Source: Thiocapsa imhoffii
Lineage (GTDB): Bacteria > Pseudomonadota > Gammaproteobacteria > Chromatiales > Chromatiaceae
Length of the DNA stretch: 64,000 bases
NCBI RefSeq assembly: GCF_016583985.1
Contig: NZ_NRSD01000005.1
Coordinates: forward strand, 62,001 to 126,000
Direction of reading: 5' to 3'
The position numbers and the translations under genes are program-made. Below the pieces are notes generated by a model. It ran no database searches. It was not told the origin of the DNA and worked only from the letters and a program-made list of their open reading frames with translations. Below, one piece after another: positions 22,456 through 32,983 of the stretch (positions are counted from its first letter, which is position 1; every line of letters begins with the position of its first letter).

Positions 22456-23232
22456 ATGAAGACTTTGAGCGACGTATCCATGCGCCAGATGCTGGAGGCC
22501 GGTGTTCACTTCGGACATCAGACCCGCTACTGGAACCCCAAAATGGGGGCCTTTATCTTTGGCCACCGCAATAAGATTCACATCGTCAACCTCGAGAAGA
22601 CGCTGCCGCTCTACCAGGAGGCGGTGAACTTTATGGGGTCGCTGGCCGCCAATGGGGGGCGGATTCTCTTCGTCGGCACCAAGCGCGCGGCGCGCGAGGC
22701 CATCCAGGAGGAGGCGCGACGCTGTGGCATGCCCTTCGTCAATCACCGCTGGCTCGGCGGGATGCTGACGAATTTCAAGACCATTCGTCACTCGATCAAG
22801 CGTCTGAAGGAGCTCGAGGCGATGTTCGAGGAAGGGACGATCGAGCGCTTCAATAAGAAGGAGGCCCTGGGGCTTGCGCGGGAGCGCGCGAAGCTCGAGC
22901 AGAGTCTCGGTGGGATCAAGAACATGGATGGACTGCCCGATGCGATGTTCGTGATCGATGTCGGTCACGAAAAAATTGCCGTGACCGAGGCGAACAAGCT
23001 CGGCATCCCGGTCGTCGGCGTGGTGGATACCAACAACGATCCGAGCAAGGTCGACTATGTGATCCCCGGCAACGACGATGCCATCCGCGCCGTGCGTCTC
23101 TATATCACCGGCGCGGCGGATGCCATCCTGGATGGGCGTCATACCGCGGCGGCCATGGTTGGGCGTGATGCGGGCGCGATCGGCGAGCCCGCGATGGCGA
23201 CATCCGCGGATTCGGCGCCGGCAGAGGCCTGA
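22456..23232 (+). CDS. rpsB: 30S ribosomal protein S2
   Basis: Small-subunit protein S2. From the ATG at 22456 it has 258 residues. [18 protein letters not shown] and [17 protein letters not shown] are hallmark S2 sequences, and the [10 protein letters not shown] and [18 protein letters not shown] blocks follow. AGGA abuts the ATG at 22456, which is tight; a TTG at 22465 (giving SDVSMRQ) or the ATG at 22480 are alternatives. It leads the rpsB-tsf-pyrH-frr run. Confidence 0.95.
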   Translation: MKTLSDVSMRQMLEAGVHFGHQTRYWNPKMGAFIFGHRNKIHIVNLEKTLPLYQEAVNFMGSLAANGGRILFVGTKRAAREAIQEEARRCGMPFVNHRWLGGMLTNFKTIRHSIKRLKELEAMFEEGTIERFNKKEALGLARERAKLEQSLGGIKNMDGLPDAMFVIDVGHEKIAVTEANKLGIPVVGVVDTNNDPSKVDYVIPGNDDAIRAVRLYITGAADAILDGRHTAAAMVGRDAGAIGEPAMATSADSAPAEA

Positions 23233-23241
23233 GCGGCCAGC

Positions 23242-23268
23242 GCGCGCTCGAGCACTGCTCGGGCGCGC
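23242..23268 (+). terminator. Strong hairpin in the rpsB-tsf spacer
   Basis: A 12-base stem (23242-23253 with 23257-23268, one wobble pair) closed by a three-base loop, followed by a short T-rich run near 23274-23278. It sits 10 bases after the rpsB stop. It probably acts as a partial terminator or processing site setting the S2 to EF-Ts ratio. Confidence 0.55.
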
Positions 23269-23364
23269 CGATGATTTCTTGTGGTTGCATCCGCGACGCC
23301 GTGGCTGTGACTGCGATTCAGATGACTGACGAACGTGGTCCCGTCCGGGGCAGAGGTAGGAACG

Positions 23365-24252
23365 ATGGCGATTAGCGCGGCATTGGTGAAGGATCTGCGT
23401 GAGCGGACCGGAGCAGGCATGATGGAGTGCAAGAAGGCACTCGTCGAGGCCGGCGGAGACATCGAGGCGGCAATCGAGGCGATGCGCAAGGCCGGGCAGG
23501 CGAAAGCGGCCAAGAAGTCCGGTCGCACGGCGGCCGAGGGTGTCGTCATGATCGAGGTGACGCCCGACGGTCAGCATGGGGTGATGGTGGAGATCAACTG
23601 CGAGACCGATTTCGTCGCGAAGGACGGGAACTTCACCGACTTTGCGCACGCCGTGGCGGCAACCGCGCTGGCGAGCGGGATCACTGACGTCGACAGTCTG
23701 CGGTCGGCCCCCCTGGTTAACGACCCCGGAACGACGGTTGATCAGGCGCGCGAAGCGTTGATCACCAAGATCGGCGAGAACGTTCAGGTCCGTCGCTTGG
23801 TGCGATTCGACGATGGCGAGGGGCAGTTATACCATTATCGTCACGGGGTGCGGATCGGCGTGCTGGTCGCGATGAGTGGTGGGGACGAGACCCTCGGGCG
23901 GGATCTCGCCATGCATGTCGCGGCCACGCATCCGCTCTGTGTCGAGGCCGCCGAGGTTCCCGCGGAGGTGCTTGCCAAGGAGCGTGAGATCTTCAAGGCG
24001 CAGGCGCTGGAGAGCGGTAAGCCCGAGGCCATCGTTGACAAGATCATCGAAGGGCGGGTGCGCAAATATCTCGAGGAGGTGACGCTGTTGGGCCAGGCCT
24101 TCGTCAAGGACCCCGACACCTCGGTTGAGAAACTGCTCAAGCAAGCGGGCGCGCGGGTGCATCGGTTCGCGCGGATCGAGGTTGGCGAGGGGATCGAGAA
24201 GAAAACGGAGAACTTCGCCGAAGAGGTGATGGCGCAGGCGCGCGGGAGTTGA
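23365..24252 (+). CDS. tsf: Elongation factor Ts
   Basis: Nucleotide-exchange factor for EF-Tu. It has 295 residues from the ATG at 23365, preceded by AGGTAGGA. The N-terminal UBA-like segment reads VKDLRERTGAGMMECKKAL, and the core motif EINCETDFVAK includes the TDFV signature that contacts EF-Tu. It lies 132 bases after rpsB, separated by a strong hairpin, and ahead of pyrH. Confidence 0.97.
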   Translation: MAISAALVKDLRERTGAGMMECKKALVEAGGDIEAAIEAMRKAGQAKAAKKSGRTAAEGVVMIEVTPDGQHGVMVEINCETDFVAKDGNFTDFAHAVAATALASGITDVDSLRSAPLVNDPGTTVDQAREALITKIGENVQVRRLVRFDDGEGQLYHYRHGVRIGVLVAMSGGDETLGRDLAMHVAATHPLCVEAAEVPAEVLAKEREIFKAQALESGKPEAIVDKIIEGRVRKYLEEVTLLGQAFVKDPDTSVEKLLKQAGARVHRFARIEVGEGIEKKTENFAEEVMAQARGS

Positions 24253-24342
24253 CGGGCGGCGTCCTGGTCCGACTTGCAGAGGGGCTTCAGTCCCTCTCGA
24301 TCCAACCCCGTAGATCCACCCGGCCACGATGAGGGTTCCGCC

Positions 24343-25065
24343 ATGACAGCTCCTGCCTACCGGCGCATTCTGCTCAAACTCAGCGGTGAGGCCTTGGTCG
24401 GCGACGCGGGGCTGGGGATCGACCCGGACATCCTGGATCGGTTCGCTGCTGAGGTGCGTGATCTGGCCGGCAGTGGGGTCGAGGTGGCGCTCGTCATCGG
24501 TGGCGGCAATATCTTCCGTGGGGCCGCGCTGGCCGCACGCGGGCTGGACCGGGTCACCGGCGATCAGATGGGCATGCTGGCGACGGTGATGAACGCGCTG
24601 GCCATGCAGGACGCTCTGGAGCGCCATGGCGTCGCGGTGCGTGTAATGTCGGCCCTAAAAATCAATCAGGTGTGTGAAGACTATATTCGCCGCCGGGCGA
24701 TTCGGCATTTGGAGCAAGGACGGGTTGTGATCTTCGCGGCCGGGACGGGCAACCCCTTTTTCACGACCGACTCGGCGGCCAGCCTGCGCGCGATCGAGAT
24801 TGGCGCGGACCTCATGATCAAGGCGACCAAGGTCGCTGGCATCTACTCCGCCGACCCGCTCGTCGATCCCGACGCGACCTTCTACCCGCGCATCAGTTAT
24901 GATCGCGCCTTGCGTGAGGGGCTGCAGGTCATGGATACCACGGCAATCGTGTTGTGCCGTGATCATCGCATGCCCCTGCGTGTCATGAATATCAACGAAC
25001 CCGGCGCCCTCTCCCGGTTGATCCGAGGCGAGGAGGTGGGCTCCTTGGTTGTAAGCGAGACCTGA
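24343..25065 (+). CDS. pyrH: Uridylate kinase
   Basis: Phosphorylates UMP to UDP; bacterial hexameric type of the amino-acid-kinase fold. It has 240 residues from the ATG at 24343, with GAGGG upstream. LLKLSGEAL at the N-terminus, [25 protein letters not shown] and [16 protein letters not shown] are all diagnostic. frr begins two bases after its stop codon. Confidence 0.97.
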   Translation: MTAPAYRRILLKLSGEALVGDAGLGIDPDILDRFAAEVRDLAGSGVEVALVIGGGNIFRGAALAARGLDRVTGDQMGMLATVMNALAMQDALERHGVAVRVMSALKINQVCEDYIRRRAIRHLEQGRVVIFAAGTGNPFFTTDSAASLRAIEIGADLMIKATKVAGIYSADPLVDPDATFYPRISYDRALREGLQVMDTTAIVLCRDHRMPLRVMNINEPGALSRLIRGEEVGSLVVSET

Positions 25066-25066
25066 C

Positions 25067-25624
25067 ATGATCGACGATATCAAGAAGGACGCGGCCGAGC
25101 GCATGGGCAAGAGTGTCGAGGCCCTGACCCATGAGTTGGCGAAGATTCGCACTGGGCGCGCGCACCCCTCACTGCTCGACCATGTGATGGTGTCCTACTA
25201 TGGCTCGGATGTGCCGATCCGTCAGGTGGCTAATGTCAGCGCGGAGGATGCGCGGACCCTGGCGGTCACCCCATGGGAGCGCAACATGGTCCAGGCGGTC
25301 GAAAAGGCGATCATGCAGTGCGATCTCGGGTTGAATCCCAATACCGCCGGGACCGTCATTCGAGTCCCCATGCCGCCCTTAACCGAGGAGCGCCGCCGCG
25401 ACCTGATCAAGGTCGCGCGGCACGAGGCGGAGCAGGCGCGGGTCGCCGTGCGCAACATCCGTCGCGATGCCAACCATGAACTGAAGGAAGCCGTGAAGGA
25501 GAAGATGATCTCCGAGGATGACGAGCGCCGTGGTCAAGAGCTGATTCAAAAGCTCACCGACCAGTCCATCAAGGATGTGGACGCGGTCCTAGCGGAGAAG
25601 GAAGCGGACTTGATGTCCATTTGA
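25067..25624 (+). CDS. frr: Ribosome recycling factor
   Basis: Splits post-termination ribosomes together with EF-G. It has 185 residues, exactly family size. The conserved [36 protein letters not shown] and RNIRRDAN segments are present. It sits between pyrH and uppS, the standard order, with one base between the pyrH stop and its ATG. Confidence 0.97.
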   Translation: MIDDIKKDAAERMGKSVEALTHELAKIRTGRAHPSLLDHVMVSYYGSDVPIRQVANVSAEDARTLAVTPWERNMVQAVEKAIMQCDLGLNPNTAGTVIRVPMPPLTEERRRDLIKVARHEAEQARVAVRNIRRDANHELKEAVKEKMISEDDERRGQELIQKLTDQSIKDVDAVLAEKEADLMSI

Positions 25625-25654
25625 TCTGCCTGAGCGATCCCGACAAGGACCCTT

Positions 25655-26443
25655 GTGAATAGTGCTCACCCTGCTGTCGTGATAGCCGATCCCACACCAC
25701 TCGTCCCGTGTCATGTGGCCGTGATCATGGACGGGAATGGTCGCTGGGCGAAGCAGCGTGGACGACCGCGCACAGCGGGACATCGCGAGGGCGTGAAGAG
25801 TGTGCGCGCGGTCGTCGAGGCGAGCGCGAAACGTGGTGTGCGCACCCTCACGCTGTTCGCCTTCAGTAGTGAGAATTGGCAGCGGCCGCGCTCCGAGGTG
25901 AATATTCTCATGGAGCTCTTCATGAGCGCGCTGCGCGGCGAGGTCCGGCGTTTAAACGAAAATGACGTGCGGTTGCGGGTGATCGGTGACCGCAGTGCCT
26001 TTCCGGAGCGGCTGCAACAGCGCATCCACGAGGCCGAGGAACTCACTGGTGAGAATACCCGGCTGAACCTTCAGGTGGCGGCCAATTACGGTGGTCGCTG
26101 GGATCTGACGCATGCCGCGCGACGCCTGGCCGAGGATGTGCAACGTGGGGTCCTGGATCCTGGCGCGATCGATGAGCAGATGCTCACATCCCACTTATCC
26201 TTCCCCGATCTTCCCGATCCGGATCTGCTGATTCGCACCGGCGGAGAACAGCGCTTGAGCAATTTCGTGCTCTGGCAGTCGGCCTACTCCGAACTCTACT
26301 TTACGGATGTCTTGTGGCCGGACTTCGACGCCGCGGCCTACCACCAGGCGCTCGATGATTTCGCGCGGCGTCAGCGGCGGTATGGCAAGCTGGGCGAGCA
26401 GGTGGAGACCACGAGTCATGCCAGCGCCCGTGGTCGGGTCTGA
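25655..26443 (+). CDS. uppS: Undecaprenyl diphosphate synthase
   Basis: Makes the C55 lipid carrier for peptidoglycan and O-antigen by cis-prenyl transfer. It has 262 residues from a GTG at 25655 with AAGGA just upstream. The active-site motif VAVIMDGNGRWAKQRG, the FAFSSENWQRP stretch, and the C-terminal DLLIRTGGEQRLSNF and WQSAYSELYF are all seen. It overlaps cdsA by one base (TGATG). Confidence 0.97.
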   Translation: MNSAHPAVVIADPTPLVPCHVAVIMDGNGRWAKQRGRPRTAGHREGVKSVRAVVEASAKRGVRTLTLFAFSSENWQRPRSEVNILMELFMSALRGEVRRLNENDVRLRVIGDRSAFPERLQQRIHEAEELTGENTRLNLQVAANYGGRWDLTHAARRLAEDVQRGVLDPGAIDEQMLTSHLSFPDLPDPDLLIRTGGEQRLSNFVLWQSAYSELYFTDVLWPDFDAAAYHQALDDFARRQRRYGKLGEQVETTSHASARGRV

Positions 26444-27285
26444 TGGTCGTGACGGTCTCGAATACGCTGACGCGCCGCGCCATGACCGCCTTGGTCCTGG
26501 TGCCCCTGGTGGTTGCGGCGGTGCTGTGGCTGCCCACGCCCTGGTTCGCCCTGGTTCTGGCCGCGGTGCTCCTGGTCGCGGCCCGGGAGTGGTGCACCCT
26601 GATGGGGCTCGATGGCCCAGTGGAGCAGGGTGTCTATCTGGCTGCGATCTTGGCGGTGATGGCCCTACTGTGGCGCTGGCCCGCAGCCTTGCCCTGGCTG
26701 TTTGGCATCAGCGCGCTCTGGTGGGGGAGCCAGGCGGTGCTCTTGCCGCGGGTGCGCGAGGTTCCCCGGGTGTCCGGGGCGCAATGGTCCTTGATTGTGA
26801 TTGGCGTGCTGGTGTTGGTTGGTCCCTGGGCGGCCCTGGTCTATCTGCATCGCTTCTCGGAAGTCGGTCCCCTGCTGGTGCTGTTTCTCTTTCTGCTCAT
26901 GTGGACCGCGGATTCCATGGCCTTCTTTGTCGGACGCGCCTGGGGTGGCGGGCGCGCGAAGCTGGCCCCCAACCTGAGTCCTGGTAAGACCCGCGTGGGG
27001 GTCTACGGGGCCATGATCGGCGCGCTGGTCTGCGCCCTCCTGTTCGCCTGGGTGCTATCCTTCGGTCCGCTCGAAACCCTGCTGATCGTCCTGGTCTGCG
27101 CCGTCTCGGTTCTGATCTCGGTGGTGGGCGATCTCTATGAGAGCCTGCTGAAGCGTCGTCGCGGCCTGAAAGATTCGAGCCAGTTGTTACCAGGACACGG
27201 GGGGATGTTGGATCGGATCGATAGTCTGACCGCGGCGGCCCCTGTCTTTGCATTGGGCATCACCTTGATTGGAGTCTCGGCGTGA
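26443..27285 (+). CDS. cdsA: Phosphatidate cytidylyltransferase
   Basis: Inner-membrane enzyme making CDP-diacylglycerol, the branch point for all phospholipids. It has 280 residues with about seven or eight hydrophobic segments. The C-terminal signature [20 protein letters not shown] and the following [12 protein letters not shown] are the CdsA family pattern, with the catalytic Asp and Lys residues. It overlaps uppS by one base and dxr by four. Confidence 0.96.
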   Translation: MVVTVSNTLTRRAMTALVLVPLVVAAVLWLPTPWFALVLAAVLLVAAREWCTLMGLDGPVEQGVYLAAILAVMALLWRWPAALPWLFGISALWWGSQAVLLPRVREVPRVSGAQWSLIVIGVLVLVGPWAALVYLHRFSEVGPLLVLFLFLLMWTADSMAFFVGRAWGGGRAKLAPNLSPGKTRVGVYGAMIGALVCALLFAWVLSFGPLETLLIVLVCAVSVLISVVGDLYESLLKRRRGLKDSSQLLPGHGGMLDRIDSLTAAAPVFALGITLIGVSA

Positions 27286-28475
27286 TCGGTGTCACCGTTC
27301 TTGGCTCGACCGGTTCGGTCGGTGTCAGTACCCTGGATGTTCTCTCCCGGCACTCCGAGCAGTTTCGGGTGGTGGCCCTGAGCGCTCATCGCGACAGCGC
27401 CCGGATGGCCGAGCAGTGCCGGCGGTATCGGCCTTTGGTCGCGGTCATGGTCGACGAGGAGGCCGCGCGTGATCTGCGTGAGCGGCTCGCGGATCGACCA
27501 GAGGGTCCGCGAATCCTGGCCGGACGCGCGGCGCTCGAGACGGTGGCGACCTTGCCGGAGACGCACTATGTGATGGCGGCCATCGTTGGGGCCGCTGGTT
27601 TGCCGCCGACCCTCGCCGCGGCGCGCGCGGGCAAGCGCGTCCTGCTCGCCAACAAGGAGTCATTGGTCGTTGCCGGCGCCTTGCTGATGCGCGCGATCGC
27701 GGAGAGTGGCGCCGAACTGCTTCCGATCGACAGCGAACACAATGCAATCTTCCAGTGCCTGCCGCCGAACTTCGGCGAGGGCCTTCCCGCCGTGGGAGTC
27801 GAACGGATCCTCCTGACCGCCTCGGGAGGGCCGTTACGCGAATGGCCGATCGACCAACTGGACCAAGTCACACCGGAGCAGGCCTGCGCGCACCCCACCT
27901 GGGCCATGGGCCGGAAGATCTCGGTCGACTCGGCCACCATGATGAATAAAGGCCTGGAAGTGATCGAGGCCTGTTGGCTGTTTGGTACGAGTACGGAACG
28001 GGTGCAGGTGGTGGTGCATCCGCAAAGCGTGATCCATTCGTTGGTGCAGTACCAGGATGGCTCGGTGCTGGCGCAGCTCGGGAATCCGGACATGCGCACG
28101 CCGATCGCGCACGCGTTGGGCTGGCCGCTGCGCCTCGATGCCGGAGTGGCGCCATTGGATCTCTTCAAGGTCGGGCACCTGGATTTCGAGGAGCCGGACT
28201 TGGCGCGCTTCCCTTGTCTCGGGCTTGCCTTCGAGGCGGCGCGTCTCGGTGGGACGGCACCGGTCATCCTCAATGCGGCCAACGAGATCGCAGTGGCGGC
28301 CTTTCTCGAACGGCGGATTGATCTACCCGGAATCGCCGCCGTCGTCGCCGAGACGCTCGAGGCGATGCCACGAGAGGACGTAAGCGGCCAGGACCTCGCG
28401 TTTCTGCTTGATGTCGATCAACGCGCCCGCGTGGCCGCCGAGCAACAGGTTCGAACCCGGGCGGCGCGTCGCTAA
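27282..28475 (+). CDS. dxr: 1-deoxy-D-xylulose 5-phosphate reductoisomerase
   Basis: Second enzyme of the MEP isoprenoid pathway. It has 397 residues from a GTG that overlaps the cdsA stop by four bases. The NADPH loop is [13 protein letters not shown] at the N-terminus. [10 protein letters not shown], the metal-site motif [14 protein letters not shown], and the Dxr-specific [11 protein letters not shown] and [23 protein letters not shown] are all present. Confidence 0.97.
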   Translation: MIGVTVLGSTGSVGVSTLDVLSRHSEQFRVVALSAHRDSARMAEQCRRYRPLVAVMVDEEAARDLRERLADRPEGPRILAGRAALETVATLPETHYVMAAIVGAAGLPPTLAAARAGKRVLLANKESLVVAGALLMRAIAESGAELLPIDSEHNAIFQCLPPNFGEGLPAVGVERILLTASGGPLREWPIDQLDQVTPEQACAHPTWAMGRKISVDSATMMNKGLEVIEACWLFGTSTERVQVVVHPQSVIHSLVQYQDGSVLAQLGNPDMRTPIAHALGWPLRLDAGVAPLDLFKVGHLDFEEPDLARFPCLGLAFEAARLGGTAPVILNAANEIAVAAFLERRIDLPGIAAVVAETLEAMPREDVSGQDLAFLLDVDQRARVAAEQQVRTRAARR

Positions 28476-28476
28476 T

Positions 28477-28517
28477 CGAAGTACCTGGCCGAAGTACGCT
28501 GGCCGAGGTGCGCTGGG
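28477..28517. repeat. Three tandem 13-14-base near-repeats after dxr
   Basis: Three consecutive copies at 28477-28489, 28490-28503 and 28504-28517, the first two differing by one inserted base and the third by three changes. They begin one base after the dxr stop. It may be replication slippage; no function is evident. Confidence 0.6.
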
Positions 28518-28657
28518 GGCTGCGGTTGCTGGGTCACCAGCTGAGCCGCTCCTACTCATCCTGGCATGGTGCGCGCGGTTGGGGCGCCGTTGATGCCGCG
28601 CCTAAGTGATCGCATCTCACCCGTATATCAGCCTTTTTCGGTTCCGTCTGAAACCTT

Positions 28658-30022
28658 ATGGATCTCCTGTTCACGATCGGCTCTTTCATCGTCGCACTGG
28701 CCATCCTGATCGCCGTGCACGAGTTCGGCCACTTCTGGGTCGCCCGCCGCCTGGGCGTGAAGGTGCTGCGCTTCTCGATCGGCTTTGGCCGGCCGTTGGT
28801 GCGCGTCCAACGCCATCCGGACGCCACGGAATATGTGCTCGCCATGATTCCCCTCGGGGGGTATGTGAAGATGCTCGATGAGCGCGAGGAGGAGGTGGAC
28901 CCCGCGCAAGCCCATCTGGCGTTCAATCGGCAGGTCCTGTGGAAGCGCTCGGCGATCGTCGTGGCGGGTCCGCTGTTCAATTTTCTGTTCGCGATTCTCG
29001 CCTACTGGGGCATCTTTATGTCCGGCGACACCGGCTTGCGGCCGGTGATCGGCGAGGTCGAACCGCAATCGATCGCTGATCAGGCTGGTTTTCGCGCAGG
29101 CGATGAACTCCTGATGATCGGTGATCGTGAGGCTGGGAGCTGGGAGACATCCCTGTTCGCCTTCATCGGCAAAGCGCTCGATGGTCAGGATCTGGTGGTG
29201 CGCGTGCGCGAGCCCTCGGGTCAGGAATTGGATCGATGGATTCCGTCCGATGCGGTGCGGCGGCTCGCCGATGAACCCGATCTGCTCGGCCGTCTCGGGC
29301 TGACGCCGATGCGTCCGGCCCTCCCGGCCGTGATCGGTGAATTAGTCCCTGGGGAGGCCGCTGTCACGGCTGGTCTGCGGCTCGGCGATCGCATCCTGGC
29401 GGTGGATGGCTCGCCGATCGCCAATTGGACGGAGTGGGTGACCCTGGTGCGTGAGCACCCCGAGGTTCCGCTTGATCTCGAGGTGGAACGGACCGACGGC
29501 TCTCTCGTGCGCCTCGATCTCACCCCGCGCGCGACCGAGGCCGAGGGGGAGCGAATCGGGCGGATCGGCGCTGGGGTCGCGGTTCCCGATGGCTTCATGG
29601 ATGATTATCGGGTCGAGATCCGCTATGGACCCATCGAGTCACTCGATCGTGCCGTGGGCAAGACGATCGAGATGAGCGCCATGACACTGCGGGTGATTGG
29701 CCGGATGCTGATCGGACAGGCTTCGGTGGAGAATCTCAGCGGCCCCATCACGATCGCCGAAACGGCGGGACGCACGGCCAGCTACGGCATTGAGACCTTC
29801 GTGAAATTTCTCGCGGTCGTTAGCATCAGTCTCGGTATCCTCAATCTGTTACCGATCCCGATCCTCGATGGTGGGCACCTGATGTATTATTTCATCGAGT
29901 GGATCAAAGGCAGCCCAGTCTCGGAGGCGGCGCAGCTGCAAGGGCAAAAGATCGGACTGGTTCTGCTCGCTGGTCTCATGACGCTCGCATTCTACCTCGA
30001 CCTGTCCCGGCTATTGGGATAG
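28658..30022 (+). CDS. rseP: RIP metalloprotease RseP (site-2 protease)
   Basis: Intramembrane zinc protease that cleaves RseA after DegS to release sigma-E. It has 454 residues. The zinc motif HEFGH is at residues 21-25 in the first membrane segment, and the second active-site motif NLLPIPILDGG is in the third. Two PDZ domains lie between, at about 125-215 and 220-300. It sits immediately before bamA, which fits its role in monitoring outer-membrane assembly. Confidence 0.96.
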   Translation: MDLLFTIGSFIVALAILIAVHEFGHFWVARRLGVKVLRFSIGFGRPLVRVQRHPDATEYVLAMIPLGGYVKMLDEREEEVDPAQAHLAFNRQVLWKRSAIVVAGPLFNFLFAILAYWGIFMSGDTGLRPVIGEVEPQSIADQAGFRAGDELLMIGDREAGSWETSLFAFIGKALDGQDLVVRVREPSGQELDRWIPSDAVRRLADEPDLLGRLGLTPMRPALPAVIGELVPGEAAVTAGLRLGDRILAVDGSPIANWTEWVTLVREHPEVPLDLEVERTDGSLVRLDLTPRATEAEGERIGRIGAGVAVPDGFMDDYRVEIRYGPIESLDRAVGKTIEMSAMTLRVIGRMLIGQASVENLSGPITIAETAGRTASYGIETFVKFLAVVSISLGILNLLPIPILDGGHLMYYFIEWIKGSPVSEAAQLQGQKIGLVLLAGLMTLAFYLDLSRLLG

Positions 30023-30043
30023 CCAAGTAGAATCCCTTATACT
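30014..30043 (+). promoter_or_regulatory. Possible internal promoter for bamA-skp-lpx genes
   Basis: -35 TTGGGA at 30014-30019, an 18-base spacer and -10 TATACT at 30038-30043, straddling the rseP stop. A perfect 6-base inverted repeat (30009-30014 with 30019-30024) overlaps the -35. Prediction by eye only. Confidence 0.35.
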
Positions 30044-30102
30044 ACGGCACTTAGGCCGCCGCGCATCCGGCCGGATGCCGGCTCGATCATGGGGTATCTG
30101 TC

Positions 30103-32436
30103 TTGCGCGCGATAACTCTGGCACTTCGACGTGGCGCTCGCCGACGGATCATCGTTCTGGCGGCGTTGTGGGCGTTGACCACTCCTCTCGCCGCCGAGGT
30201 GTTTCAGATCGCCGACATTCGCGTCGAGGGTCTGCAGCGGATCGCGCCCGGAACCGTTTTCAATTATCTCCCGGTGCAGGTGGGCGATACCGTTGGTGAT
30301 GGCGTCACCGGCGGCATCATCCGCTCGCTCTATCAGACCGGATTTTTCGATGATGTGCGCGTCGAGCGCGAGGGCAATGTCCTGGTGTTGTGGGTGCGAG
30401 AGCGCCCGGCGATCGCATCCATCGACATCACCGGGAACCGCGACATCGACACCAAGGCCCTCACCGCGGCCTTGGCCGACATTGGATTGCGGGAGGGGCG
30501 AGTCTTCGATCGCTCGGTCCTCGATCGCATCGAGCAAGAACTTGAGCGTCAGTATTTCGCTCGGGGAAAATATGGGGTCCTGATCCAGTCGACCGTCTCG
30601 CCACTCGAGCGGAATCGCGTCGCCGTCCGGATCGATATCACGGAAGGTCTCACCGCACGCATCAAGCAGATCACGCTGATCGGCAATGATGCCTTCTCGG
30701 AAAAGGAACTGCTCAACCTGTTCGAACTGGGCTCCTCGAACTGGGCCTCCTTCTACACCAAGAACGACCAATACTCGAAGCAGAAGCTGGCTGGGGACCT
30801 TGAGTCGTTGCGATCCTTCTACCTCGATCGTGGCTTCGTGCAATTCGATATCACCTCGACGCAAGTCTCCATCAGCGCGGATAAAAAGGATATCTACATC
30901 ACCGTCGTGATCGACGAGGGTGAGCCATTCCGGATCAGTGAGATCAATCTGGCTGGCGAACAGACGGTCCCGGCCGAGGAACTCTTTCCACTGATTCAGC
31001 TTAAGCGCGGCGATTACTTCTCCCGGCGCGCCACGACCGAGAGCGCGGAGCGGATCTCCAACCTCCTCGGCGATCGCGGTTATGCCTTCGCCAATGTCAA
31101 CACGATCCCCGAGGTCGATACCGAGGGACGCGAGGTCGCGGTGACCTTCTTCATCGACCCCGGCCAACGTGTCTATGTCCGACGGGTCAACATGAAGGGC
31201 AACACGCGCACGCGCGACGAAGTGTTGCGACGCGAGATGCGCCAGTTGGAATCAGCCTGGTTCTCGGCCGAATTGGTGCGCCAGTCCCGCGAACGGCTCC
31301 AGCGCCTCGGCTACTTCGAGGATGTCTCGATCGAGACCCCGGCGGTGCCGGGTTCGACCGATCAAGTCGATGTCAATGTCACGGTGACCGAGCGGCCCGC
31401 TGGAAATATTGCGGCCGGTGTGGGGTATTCGCAGTCGCAAGGCATCATCCTCAATGCCAGTGTCACGCAGAACAACTTCCTCGGCACGGGCAAACGAGTG
31501 GCGCTTGGGCTCAACACAAGCCAAGCGACTCAATTCTATCAAATCGCCTACACCAACCCCTTCTACACGGTCGACGGCATCAGCCGTGGTTTCAATATTT
31601 CCTACCGTGAGACGAACTTCGATGAATTGATCGGGGCGGATTACAGTACCGATATCGGGATTCTTGGGATGAATTTCGGTCTGCCGATCTCCGACATCAG
31701 TCGCGCGGGATTAGGGATTCGTTATCAATACACGAATTTTAAGGCGGGGTCGTTTTCGGAACTCGCACAAGAATTCGTCGCCGAGAACGGCAACGTCTTC
31801 AACGACGTCATCCTATCCGCGAATTACACCCGCGACAGCCGTGATACCGCGATTTTCCCCACCCGCGGGGGACTGAGGATCCTGCGGGCGGATCTCGCGA
31901 TTCCTGGTAGCGATCTTGAATACTATAAGCTGAACTATCAGGAACAGTACTATGTTCCGCTGACCTCGCGCTTTGTTTTGGGTTTAACGGGTGATGTGGC
32001 CTACGGGGGCGGCTACGGGGATACCAGTGCCCTGCCATTCTTCGAGAACTACTATGCCGGCGGCCCGCGCTCGGTGCGTGGCTTCATTGCGAATTCACTC
32101 GGCCCGCGCGAGGTGGACGATGACGACCCAGTCGGCGGTAACCTCAAGGTGGTGGGGAGCGTTGAACTCTATGCCCCGGCCCCGGGCTGGCCTGAGCTGA
32201 GCAAGACCCTAAGGCTTGGAGCATTCGTCGATTTTGGGAATGTCTGGGAGACGAACTCGAACAGGCTGATCGAGCCTACTGGCTTCAATCTAAACGACCT
32301 CCGCTTCTCCGCGGGGCTGTCCGCCACCTGGCTGTCGCCGATCGGCGCACTGTCGATCAGTTTCGCTTACCCACTCAACGAGGAAGAGGGTGACGAGACG
32401 CAGGTCTTCCAATTTGGACTTGGACAGACATTCTGA
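30103..32436 (+). CDS. bamA: Outer membrane protein assembly factor BamA
   Basis: Central Omp85 component that folds and inserts beta-barrel proteins in the outer membrane. It has 777 residues: a signal peptide ending near LAAEVF, five POTRA domains to about residue 420, and a 16-strand barrel. The late VRGF motif (GGPRSVRGFIANSLGPRE) and the C-terminal Phe, the barrel sorting signal, are visible. The start is a TTG at 30103 with a weak GGGG upstream; no in-frame ATG would keep the signal peptide. skp follows by 12 bases. Confidence 0.96.
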   Translation: MRAITLALRRGARRRIIVLAALWALTTPLAAEVFQIADIRVEGLQRIAPGTVFNYLPVQVGDTVGDGVTGGIIRSLYQTGFFDDVRVEREGNVLVLWVRERPAIASIDITGNRDIDTKALTAALADIGLREGRVFDRSVLDRIEQELERQYFARGKYGVLIQSTVSPLERNRVAVRIDITEGLTARIKQITLIGNDAFSEKELLNLFELGSSNWASFYTKNDQYSKQKLAGDLESLRSFYLDRGFVQFDITSTQVSISADKKDIYITVVIDEGEPFRISEINLAGEQTVPAEELFPLIQLKRGDYFSRRATTESAERISNLLGDRGYAFANVNTIPEVDTEGREVAVTFFIDPGQRVYVRRVNMKGNTRTRDEVLRREMRQLESAWFSAELVRQSRERLQRLGYFEDVSIETPAVPGSTDQVDVNVTVTERPAGNIAAGVGYSQSQGIILNASVTQNNFLGTGKRVALGLNTSQATQFYQIAYTNPFYTVDGISRGFNISYRETNFDELIGADYSTDIGILGMNFGLPISDISRAGLGIRYQYTNFKAGSFSELAQEFVAENGNVFNDVILSANYTRDSRDTAIFPTRGGLRILRADLAIPGSDLEYYKLNYQEQYYVPLTSRFVLGLTGDVAYGGGYGDTSALPFFENYYAGGPRSVRGFIANSLGPREVDDDDPVGGNLKVVGSVELYAPAPGWPELSKTLRLGAFVDFGNVWETNSNRLIEPTGFNLNDLRFSAGLSATWLSPIGALSISFAYPLNEEEGDETQVFQFGLGQTF

Positions 32437-32448
32437 TGGAGTGATTGA

Positions 32449-32967
32449 GTGATTGTGTTGAATGCGTTACGGCCGGCCTTCATTGGCTTGTCGCTTGTGC
32501 TCGGTGTTGCGCACGGTAGCGACTTTCGGGTTGCTGTGGTGGATCCGAATCGAATCGTGGAACAGTCGCCCCAATATGAGTCGGCGGGCGCGGCTTTGCA
32601 GCGCGAGGTCGAGGAGCGTGAGCGGATCCTGCGTGAGCAACAGGATCAGATCTCCGCACTGCAAGGCCGTCTCGAACGCGAAGGCGCCTTGATGAGTGAG
32701 CAGGAGATTCAGCTCCTGCAGAACGACATCCGCAGCCGGACCCGGAAGATCAAGTATGCGCGCGATGAATTCCAAGAGGATTTCGCGCTGCGTCAAAATG
32801 AGTTACGAACGAAACTCGCCCTGCAGGTCCGTGAGGTGATCGTGGATGTGGCCAAGGCCGAGAAAATCGATTTGGTGATCAGCGAAGGGCTGGTCTATTT
32901 CAGTCCCCGAATCGACATTTCGGCCCAGGTGATCGAACGACTCAAACAGGAATTCGAAAGTAAATGA
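32449..32967 (+). CDS. skp: OmpH/Skp family periplasmic chaperone
   Basis: Trimeric holdase that escorts unfolded outer-membrane proteins to BamA. It has 172 residues with an N-terminal signal sequence (ending near VAHGSD) and then FRVAVVDPNRIVEQSPQYE, the usual OmpH start. The middle is a long charged coiled coil that forms the tentacle arms. It uses a GTG start at 32449 and lies between bamA and lpxD, the conserved order. Confidence 0.93.
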   Translation: MIVLNALRPAFIGLSLVLGVAHGSDFRVAVVDPNRIVEQSPQYESAGAALQREVEERERILREQQDQISALQGRLEREGALMSEQEIQLLQNDIRSRTRKIKYARDEFQEDFALRQNELRTKLALQVREVIVDVAKAEKIDLVISEGLVYFSPRIDISAQVIERLKQEFESK

Positions 32968-32983
32968 TCGGGGGTGATGCCGC

